From Candidatus Magasanikbacteria bacterium CG_4_10_14_0_2_um_filter_41_10 (GTDB taxonomy: Bacteria; Patescibacteriota; Patescibacteriia; Magasanikbacterales; UBA922), in NCBI GenBank assembly GCA_002792995.1, contig PFPJ01000075.1, positions 1 through 6,223 of the forward strand: a DNA stretch of 6,223 bases, in the 5' to 3' direction. This document shows positions 1 to 4,382 of this stretch, piece after piece (within the stretch, counting starts at the first letter, position 1; every line of letters starts with the position of its first letter). A model generated the notes under the pieces. The model ran no database searches. It was not told the origin of the DNA and saw nothing but the letters and a program-made list of their open reading frames with translations. The translations under genes and the position numbers were made by a program.

Positions 1-1
1 T

Positions 2-1213
2 GGCAAGATTGCCTTTTTTGAGATTCGCGATGGCTCTGGATTTACCCAGGCAGTCGTGGCACAAGACAGTGTTGCAGACGATGTTTGGCAAACAGCTGTT
101 GGGGCTTCGCAAGAGACTTCTGTGCGACTCACCGGGACGGTCTCTGCTCATCCAAAAAAAGAAGGAGTGTACGAACTGCAAGTATCGACTCTTACTGTTG
201 TAGGAACGTCAGAAGAATATCCAATCGGGAACAAAGAACATGGCCCAGATTTTCTCATGAATCATCGCCACCTGTGGCTCCGTAGTAAAAAACAATGGGC
301 AATTTTGCGTATTCGAGATACGGTACAGCGCGCCATCATGAATTACATGCACGAACAAACATTCGTACGGACTGATTCTCCAATTTTTACCCCAAATGCG
401 TGTGAAGGCACGACAGATCTTTTTCCTGTGCCATATTTTGATCTGGGCGAAGCATATTTGTCACAGTCCGGTCAGCTGTATATCGAAGCTGCAATTGCGA
501 GTGTGGGACGATGTTATGATTTTGGGCCAGTATTCCGTGCAGAAAAATCTGTCACAAAACGCCATCTTACAGAATTTTGGATGATGGATGCAGAAGCAGC
601 ATTTGTCGAGCATGATGAAAACATGAATATTCAGCAAGGATTGGTAAAATATATTGTCAGTGCTTGTTTGAAAGAATGTACAGAAGAATTTGTTATTCTC
701 GAACGAGATACTGCACCACTTCAGAAACTTCTTGAATTATCATTTGAACGACTCGAATATGATGACGCTATTGTTCGTCTCAATGAACTTGGGTCAGATA
801 TAAAACATGGTGAAGATCTGGGTAATGATGATGAAGGACTTCTTACTCAAAACAGCGATGTCCCAGTTTTCATTCACAAATGGCCAAAAAACATCAAGCC
901 ATTTTATATGAAGATAGATCCAAAAAATCCAGCGCGTGTGTTTAACAACGATTTGATTGGTATCGAAGGATCTGGAGAAATTATTGGTGGATCACAGCGT
1001 GAAGATGATTATGATTTGTTGCTTGAAAGAATCAAAGCCGATGGCCTGAGTCCAGAAGAGTACGAATGGTATCTTGATCTCAGAAAATATGGCAGTGTGC
1101 CACATTCTGGATTTGGTATTGGACTCGAGCGCATGGTCAGATGGATGTCTGGCACAGAACATATCCGTGAATGTATCCCATTCCCACGATTGGTGAATAG
1201 AATAAAGCCGTAG
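2..1213 (+). CDS. asnS: Asparaginyl-tRNA synthetase, 5'-truncated by window edge
   Basis: Cytosolic class IIb synthetase that charges tRNA-Asn with asparagine using ATP. The frame is open from base 2 with no start in the window; 403 residues are visible, so roughly 25-35 N-terminal residues are probably missing. The visible part begins inside the OB-fold anticodon-binding domain (GKIAFFEIRDGSGFTQAVV). The linker YPIGNKEHG...FLMNHRHLWLRS is characteristic of AsnRS. Motif 1 lies near visible residues 108-131, motif 2 (FRAEKSVTKRHLTEFW) near 178-193, and motif 3 (GFGIGLERMVRWM) near 370-382. The end HIRECIPFPRLVNRIKP is the usual AsnRS C-terminus, so the 3' end is complete, closed by two stops in a row (TAGTAG). 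An in-frame GTG at 56 is internal to the OB-fold and is not a start. No T-run terminator follows; the next bases belong to the repeat flanking the DUF559 gene. What is seen is motif order and family signature; the activity is inferred from the family. Confidence 0.96.
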   Translation, partial: GKIAFFEIRDGSGFTQAVVAQDSVADDVWQTAVGASQETSVRLTGTVSAHPKKEGVYELQVSTLTVVGTSEEYPIGNKEHGPDFLMNHRHLWLRSKKQWAILRIRDTVQRAIMNYMHEQTFVRTDSPIFTPNACEGTTDLFPVPYFDLGEAYLSQSGQLYIEAAIASVGRCYDFGPVFRAEKSVTKRHLTEFWMMDAEAAFVEHDENMNIQQGLVKYIVSACLKECTEEFVILERDTAPLQKLLELSFERLEYDDAIVRLNELGSDIKHGEDLGNDDEGLLTQNSDVPVFIHKWPKNIKPFYMKIDPKNPARVFNNDLIGIEGSGEIIGGSQREDDYDLLLERIKADGLSPEEYEWYLDLRKYGSVPHSGFGIGLERMVRWMSGTEHIRECIPFPRLVNRIKP

Positions 1214-1216
1214 TAG

Positions 1217-1258
1217 TACGTTTCTCCTCCTTACCAAGGAGGAGAGCAAGAGGAGGTT
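1217..1258 (+). repeat. Left inverted repeat with internal 10-bp hairpin
   Basis: Contains the perfect hairpin TCTCCTCCTT (1223-1232), loop ACC, AAGGAGGAGA (1236-1245), followed by AGAGGAGGTT (1249-1258). It matches the reverse complement of 1666-1704 with an identical 17-nt core at 1226-1242. There is no T-tract after the stem, so it is not a standard intrinsic terminator for asnS. Its pyrimidine arm CCTCCTT (1226-1232) is also complementary to the SD of the downstream DUF559 gene. Confidence 0.8.
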
Positions 1259-1283
1259 TTCTTAGCAAGAAAAAGGAGGGGAT
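1257..1283 (+). promoter_or_regulatory. Leader hairpin and strong SD of the DUF559 gene
   Basis: A perfect 7-bp AT-rich hairpin, TTTTCTT (1257-1263), loop AGC, AAGAAAA (1267-1273), directly abuts and slightly overlaps the SD AAGGAGGG (1273-1280). The SD ends 3 nt before the ATG at 1284. It is one of only two strong SD sequences seen in the window and fixes the start of the DUF559 gene. Confidence 0.6.
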
Positions 1284-1667
1284 ATGACAAAGTTGTATAA
1301 TAAACAAGAGTATACAAAGAAGCGGAGAAAATTGAGAAGAGAGATGCCAAAAGGAGAAAAATTATTGTGGCATCATCTGAAGAGTAATCAGCTTGGGTAC
1401 AAATTTAGGAGGCAATATGGCATAGGTCCGTACACAGTAGATTTCTATTGCCCAAAGTTGAAATTGTGTATTGAAGTTGACGGATTGAGTCATGCTGGCG
1501 AAGATGCAGAAGAACATGATAAGAGAAGAGATGCGTATATGACCTCGATTGGCATTATGATAAAGCGGTATACTGGTGGACAGATGTGGAATGATTTGGA
1601 TAGTGTGAAGCAGGATATTTACAACACGTGTGTAAAATTAGATAAAAAGATTGTTCCTTCGAAATAA
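1284..1667 (+). CDS. DUF559 / Vsr-like endonuclease-domain protein
   Basis: A 127-residue protein spanning a whole DUF559 domain, a family related to the very-short-patch repair and PD-(D/E)XK nuclease folds. The family pattern is clear: a basic N-terminus (KKRRKLRREMPKGEKLLWHHL), then QLGYKFRRQYGIGPYTVDFYCP, then LKLCIEVDGLSH, then a D..RRDAYMTSIGI helix-strand. Likely metal-site residues are E25, D53, E64 and D66, with H70 nearby, placed by comparison with the family rather than by structure. After IMIKRYTG the C-terminus diverges from the common form. The start ATG at 1284 is supported by SD AAGGAGGG 3 nt upstream. The stop TAA at 1665-1667 overlaps the first bases of the right inverted repeat, so gene and repeat are tightly packed. 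DNA nicking or cleavage is expected from the fold, but the true target and role are unknown. It may act on the flanking palindromes, which would make it the motor of the unit; this is speculative. Confidence 0.88.
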   Translation: MTKLYNKQEYTKKRRKLRREMPKGEKLLWHHLKSNQLGYKFRRQYGIGPYTVDFYCPKLKLCIEVDGLSHAGEDAEEHDKRRDAYMTSIGIMIKRYTGGQMWNDLDSVKQDIYNTCVKLDKKIVPSK

Positions 1668-1704
1668 CCTCCCCTGACCCCTCCTTGGTAAGGAGGGGAA
1701 CGTA
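1666..1704 (-). repeat. Right inverted repeat with internal 9-bp hairpin
   Basis: Contains CCCCTCCTT (1678-1686), loop GGT, AAGGAGGGG (1690-1698), preceded by AACCTCCCCT (1666-1675) and followed by AACGTA (1699-1704). It is the inverted partner of 1217-1258: the loop reads GGT here and ACC on the left, which shows the relative orientation despite the palindromic stems. It begins within the stop codon of the DUF559 gene. It has no T-tract on the plus strand. Confidence 0.8.
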
Positions 1705-1719
1705 TAAAGAATGTCTGGT

Positions 1720-1763
1720 AGAAAAGAGAAATGCCCGCCGTTCGATTTCTCTACTAGGCGGGC
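1720..1763 (-). terminator. Intrinsic terminator-like hairpin after the 63-aa gene
   Basis: Read on the minus strand, a perfect GC-only 7-bp stem GCCCGCC / GGCGGGC (1763-1757 with 1739-1733, 17-nt loop) is followed by ATTTCTCTTTTCT. It lies 15 nt beyond the stop codon of the minus-strand 63-codon gene and would end its transcript before the DUF559 repeat. The loop is long for a terminator, and an alternative 8-bp pairing AGAGAAAT (1725-1732) with ATTTCTCT (1745-1752) overlaps it. Confidence 0.55.
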
Positions 1764-1778
1764 TGGGTCGCGCGTTCA

Positions 1779-1970
1779 TCATCCGATGAACCTTGCGAGC
1801 TGGCTTTGCCAGCGTTCGAGTATGGGGCGCTCGTACGTGGCCCAGATCAATCGCCGGAGGTCCGGCAGGACGCGTGCAAGCGCGATACTGGTGTCGCCGT
1901 AGGCGATGTAGCCAGCCAGCATTGCTAGCTGAACGCGTGGGAACGTGACGAAGCTGAGGATCTGCCTCAT
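1779..1970 (-). CDS. GC-rich 63-aa protein of unknown function
   Basis: A small minus-strand gene I do not recognise. ATG at 1970-1968 is preceded by a near-ideal SD, AAGGAGT (1981-1975), 4 nt upstream; the stop is TGA (1781-1779). By hand count, 49 of 63 codons end in G or C, against about 6 of the first 30 in the neighbouring methyltransferase gene, so codon choice differs sharply from the surroundings. The product has 8 arginines and no lysine or cysteine. It starts MRQILSFVTFPRVQLAMLAG, has a moderately hydrophobic stretch at residues 5-32 broken by R12 and D26, then a basic, tryptophan-containing half (LRRLIWATYERPILERW, residues 38-54). No clear membrane segment, signal peptide or known domain is visible. 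A promoter-like TATAAT lies about 70 nt upstream and a hairpin terminator follows. SD, codon bias and flanking signals support a real gene, probably acquired. A structured RNA with a fortuitous frame is the main alternative, as several short stems such as GCTGGC-TTT-GCCAGC (1799-1813) occur. Confidence 0.62.
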   Translation of the reverse strand: MRQILSFVTFPRVQLAMLAGYIAYGDTSIALARVLPDLRRLIWATYERPILERWQSQLARFIG

Positions 1971-1974
1971 TGGT

Positions 1975-1981
1975 ACTCCTT
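1975..1981 (-). promoter_or_regulatory. Strong SD of the 63-aa gene
   Basis: AAGGAGT on the minus strand, separated from ATG (1970-1968) by ACCA. It decides the start: the same frame is open further upstream to 2339, but no comparable ribosome site exists there and that part lies antisense to the methyltransferase gene. Confidence 0.7.
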
Positions 1982-2036
1982 GTCGTCGGGGTAAGGTGTA
2001 TGGTACAGGACCTGTGGATATTGGCAAGCGAATTTT

Positions 2037-2043
2037 TATTATA
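2037..2043. promoter_or_regulatory. Overlapping opposed -10 boxes between the 63-aa and methyltransferase genes
   Basis: The heptamer TATTATA reads TATTAT on the plus strand (2037-2042) and the consensus TATAAT on the minus strand (2043-2038). On the minus strand it would give a start near 2030 and a 60-nt leader for the 63-aa gene. On the plus strand a start would fall almost on the ATG at 2047, implying a leaderless message. No good -35 is visible in either direction (TGTGGA at 2013-2018 with an 18-nt spacer on plus; T-rich TTTCTT on minus). These are promoter-like sites only. Confidence 0.35.
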
Positions 2044-2046
2044 GAT

Positions 2047-3039
2047 ATGTCTAGAAAAACAAGAAAAAAAAAGAAACCCGTATTTCCAACAGAAATACCA
2101 CAAGAATTTTTTGATAGGCTGACAGAAATGTTTGGTGAATCTTTGTCATCTGAATTGCAACAAACGTTTATCGACCGACCAACAACGTTTCGGGTGAATA
2201 CGTTTCGCGCGAAGCCAAAGGATGTGCTCGGTGTATTGAAAGAGAACGATTTTGTTCTCGATGAAGTGTCGTTGTTGCCAGACACATACATTTTGCGAAA
2301 TAAAGAAAAGAGAGATATTTGTGATCTAGACATATACACTGATGCAAATATTTATCTTCAGAGTGTTGCAAGTATGATTCCACCTGTTGTATTGGGTCCG
2401 GAGCGATTTGATCGCGTGCTGGATCTGACGGCGGCTCCTGGGAGCAAGACAAGCCAGATTGCTATTATGATGAAACAACAGGGCGAACTCGTTGCAAACG
2501 ATAAAAACAAAATTCGTTTTTTCAAACTCAAACACAACATGGAACAGCAGGGTGTGATAGACGAGACAAAAAAGGAATGGGCATGTACGCTTCGCATGGA
2601 ACCTGGCACGGTGCTCGCACAAGAATATGATGCGTATTTTGACAAAATTCTTCTCGATGCACCGTGTAGTTCAGAAGCACGATTTGTTGTGGGGAATCCA
2701 AAAACATTTGGGTATTGGAAAGAGAGAAAAATAAAAGAAATGGCATACACACAGAGAGAATTGTTACTCTCTGCATGGAAATCACTGAAGCCAGGTGGCA
2801 CGATGGTCTACAGTACTTGTACGTATGCGCCAGAAGAAAATGAATTACAAATAGATAGACTGCTGGATCGATTTGATGATGTGATGGTACTTCCTGTGGA
2901 ATTGCCAGATATCGATCGATTGCCAATCATGAAAGAATGGCGAGGAAAGACAATGTCACCAGAAGTACAGAATTGTTTTCGTGTGAAACCAACAAAAGAT
3001 ATTGAAGGATTTTTTATTGCAAAGTTGCAGAAGAAGTAA
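2047..3039 (+). CDS. NOL1/NOP2/Sun-family RNA m5C methyltransferase (RsmB/NOP type)
   Basis: SAM-dependent enzyme expected to make 5-methylcytosine in rRNA or tRNA in the cytosol. With the ATG at 2047 the protein has 330 residues. The first 20 residues are lysine-rich (SRKTRKKKK). An N-terminal RNA-recognition region follows (TTFRVNTFRA, 47-56). The SAM-binding motif LDLTAAPGSKT is at 125-135. Motif IV with the helper cysteine, LLDAPCSSEARF, is at 202-213 (C207). Motif VI with the catalytic cysteine, YSTCTYAPEENE, is at 255-266 (C258). Both cysteines are present, so it should be active. There is no NusB-like N-terminal domain as in true RsmB and no C-terminal PUA domain as in RsmF, so the target cannot be named. 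The frame stays open back to a GTG at 1945, but that extension lies over the GC-rich minus-strand gene and adds nothing family-like. GTG at 1996 is a weaker alternative start. No SD precedes 2047; the message may be leaderless. Confidence 0.92.
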   Translation: MSRKTRKKKKPVFPTEIPQEFFDRLTEMFGESLSSELQQTFIDRPTTFRVNTFRAKPKDVLGVLKENDFVLDEVSLLPDTYILRNKEKRDICDLDIYTDANIYLQSVASMIPPVVLGPERFDRVLDLTAAPGSKTSQIAIMMKQQGELVANDKNKIRFFKLKHNMEQQGVIDETKKEWACTLRMEPGTVLAQEYDAYFDKILLDAPCSSEARFVVGNPKTFGYWKERKIKEMAYTQRELLLSAWKSLKPGGTMVYSTCTYAPEENELQIDRLLDRFDDVMVLPVELPDIDRLPIMKEWRGKTMSPEVQNCFRVKPTKDIEGFFIAKLQKK

Positions 3040-3074
3040 GAGCGTTAGGTGTTAGAGCCTTAGAGTTTTAGACT
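3036..3074 (+). repeat. Short degenerate tandem array of TTAGAG octamers
   Basis: Starting at the stop codon of the methyltransferase gene, the spacer reads as successive near-octamers: GTAAGAGC, GTTAGGT (7 nt), GTTAGAGC, CTTAGAGT, TTTAGACT. The array fills almost the whole 40-nt gap before the DUF1653 gene and provides no SD. It could be a slippage-generated spacer or a copy of a dispersed genomic repeat. Confidence 0.5.
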
Positions 3075-3079
3075 ATGTT

Positions 3080-3313
3080 ATGGAAGAAATTATTATTGGA
3101 GGAATTTACAAACATTATCGTCGGGGAGGGGAGTATGAGGTAATAGGATTTGCTCGTCATTCTGAGACGCTCGAAGAACTTGTTGTCTACAAGCCACTCT
3201 ATGACACGTCAGAGTTTCAAGAAGGAACGCTCTGGGTGAGGCCAAAAGAAATGTTTCTCAAAGAGGTGGAAGTTGATGGGGAGAAGGTGAAGCGGTTTCA
3301 ATATCAGAGATAA
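3080..3313 (+). CDS. DUF1653 domain-containing small protein
   Basis: A 77-residue protein consisting of one DUF1653 domain. The family pattern is evident: GGIYKHYRRGGEYEVIGFAR (7-26), HSETLEELVVYKPLY (27-41), LWVRPKEMFLKEV (51-63) and a closing DG..V.RFQ. The fold is a compact beta-rich domain of unknown biochemical role, probably soluble and cytosolic. It lies 40 nt downstream of the methyltransferase gene on the same strand with no terminator between them, so the two are probably co-transcribed; a shared function is not implied. The ATG at 3080 matches the usual family start immediately before the GG.Y motif. An ATG at 3074 is in another frame and leads nowhere family-like. There is no SD. 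A strong terminator begins in its stop codon. Confidence 0.88.
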   Translation: MEEIIIGGIYKHYRRGGEYEVIGFARHSETLEELVVYKPLYDTSEFQEGTLWVRPKEMFLKEVEVDGEKVKRFQYQR

Positions 3314-3340
3314 AAAAACGAGCTTGGAGCTCGTTTTTTT
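3312..3340. terminator. Bidirectional intrinsic terminator between convergent genes
   Basis: AAAAAAACGAGCT (3312-3324), loop TGG, AGCTCGTTTTTTT (3328-3340) form a perfect 13-bp stem: six mixed pairs plus seven A-T pairs. It gives a T7 tail on either strand. It overlaps the stop codon of the DUF1653 gene and lies 3 nt beyond the stop of the minus-strand gene, so a single hairpin serves both. Confidence 0.93.
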
Positions 3341-3343
3341 ATC

Positions 3344-4333
3344 TTATTCAGTTTCTTTCCCTTTCTCAATTTTTTGGAACTTTTTGTAAGCTATTTCAGT
3401 TTCTTTTAAGTCATCCTCTAATTGTGCTTTTTGTATTTTTCTTTCCATTTGTGTTTCTTCATTCTTTTTATTACCGTCGTTGACTTTTTTTGTTCTTGCT
3501 TTGTAGGTATCTTGTAATCGAGATATTATGGTTCGAAGGTCTTCAAGAGAGGATACTTTTCCCTCTAGAGTATCTGTGTCCTTACTAGGTATGCCAAAAA
3601 TTTTTTTTATTTTTCCTAATATTTTTTGTTGTTCAGCAATCATTTTAGATTTTTCTTCGTTTAGTTTTTCTACTATCTCATCTATTTTATCCATAGCCGT
3701 TCCTTCTTCCACTTCCTGGAAGGAAAAACTCAATTCATCGAAATCTTGCAGGGAGAGGTTCGCTGATTTTAGGCGGCCCCTCCAATTTTCTGTTTGGCTA
3801 TATAGGCTCTCTGGACCGTTCAGTTTTTTACTTTTATCTAACCATTCTGCTAATGACATTTGTTGATCTGATTCTATTTCGAGCCATTTTTCTATTCTTT
3901 CCCATTCTTTGGGATCGGAAGTGTCCCAATTTTCTAGTGTAGTCTTTTTTTCTGCTATCTTTTCTTCTAATTTTTCTCGTACTTGTTCATATTCTTTGAA
4001 GAGACTATCTATCCTTTTTTCTATTATCGGGTTAATTTTTCTCTCTGGAATACCATTTCCCCAATTTTGATTAGAGACTTCAATTAATTGTTGGGCTATT
4101 CGTTCAGCATGTCCAGCTTCTTCTTTTGTTCCAAATTGAATTTGGTATGCTAAATATCTATTTACTATTTCTGCTTTTCCTATATCAGCTACGCCTTGGA
4201 ATATACGCGCAGCTGATTTTCTGTTTTTCCCTTTTTCTACTGTTTTTAAGAAAGAATTTTTTTCTACTTCATCTATTTCAGATGTTTGTTCCTCTCTTGG
4301 TTCAGTACTTGGGATTTCTGTTGATTTTGACAT
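3344..4333 (-). CDS. Hypothetical charged helical / coiled-coil protein
   Basis: A 329-residue protein that I do not recognise. It has no signal peptide, no membrane segment and no cysteine. The N-terminal 35 residues are polar and acidic (STEIPSTEPREEQTSEIDEVE), probably disordered. Residues 40-90 form a mildly hydrophobic helical patch (AARIFQGVADIGKAEIVNRYLAYQ, in part). Long charged helices follow at about 105-135 (EYEQVREKLEEKIAEKK), 214-245 (DKIDEIVEKLNEEKSKMIAEQQK) and 262-325. A tryptophan-bearing section lies between them (NWDTSDPKEWERIEKWLEIE, 135-154). The gene is clearly AT-rich: the first 60 bases of its 3' end are about 28% GC, lower than its neighbours. It starts 49 nt after the stop of the CAP-protein gene with no terminator between, so the two probably share a transcript. 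ATG at 4333-4331 has no SD. It is probably cytosolic. The function is unknown; similarity in composition to generic coiled-coil proteins gives no specific lead. Confidence 0.8.
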   Translation of the reverse strand: MSKSTEIPSTEPREEQTSEIDEVEKNSFLKTVEKGKNRKSAARIFQGVADIGKAEIVNRYLAYQIQFGTKEEAGHAERIAQQLIEVSNQNWGNGIPERKINPIIEKRIDSLFKEYEQVREKLEEKIAEKKTTLENWDTSDPKEWERIEKWLEIESDQQMSLAEWLDKSKKLNGPESLYSQTENWRGRLKSANLSLQDFDELSFSFQEVEEGTAMDKIDEIVEKLNEEKSKMIAEQQKILGKIKKIFGIPSKDTDTLEGKVSSLEDLRTIISRLQDTYKARTKKVNDGNKKNEETQMERKIQKAQLEDDLKETEIAYKKFQKIEKGKETE

Positions 4334-4382
4334 ACTATTAAGATTATTTTGATTTAAAGACTTAAAAATATTGTATTAGTTT

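Larger units (their letters stand above)
1217..1704 (+). mobile_element. Candidate small mobile unit: DUF559 gene between inverted palindromic repeats
   Basis: A single DUF559 endonuclease-like gene is enclosed by two inverted copies of a roughly 40-nt sequence. Read inward, both ends begin TACGTT, continue with a pyrimidine-rich arm and the 17-nt core CCTCCTTACCAAGGAGG, and finish in GGAGGTT. The left copy is 1217-1258; the right copy, reversed, is 1704-1666. The unit sits exactly between asnS and the next block and interrupts neither. No transposase of a known family is present and no clear target-site duplication is visible, because ACGT at the borders is itself palindromic. That this is mobile is an inference from the symmetric ends and the nuclease-type cargo. 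It could instead be two members of a dispersed repeat family that happen to flank the gene. Confidence 0.45.

Noticed and set aside
1223..1245. Hairpin after asnS as an intrinsic terminator
   Set aside because: The stem is strong but has no T-run after it, and its inverted partner at 1678-1698 shows it is part of a repeat pair.
1711..1902. Plus-strand ORF of 63 codons opposite the GC-rich gene
   Set aside because: No SD, crosses the terminator hairpin, and is explained as a stop-poor shadow in GC-rich DNA.
1945..2046. N-terminal extension of the methyltransferase ORF from a GTG at 1945 (or GTG at 1996)
   Set aside because: The extension lies on the antisense side of the GC-rich small gene, carries no family motif, and the lysine-rich start at 2047 fits better.
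1971..2339. Upstream continuation of the minus-strand 63-aa frame to 2339
   Set aside because: It runs antisense through the conserved methyltransferase gene, while a strong SD and ATG at 1981-1968 define a better start.
2326..2926. Several minus-strand ORFs inside the methyltransferase gene
   Set aside because: They are antisense shadows of a frame with clear SAM-binding and catalytic cysteine motifs.
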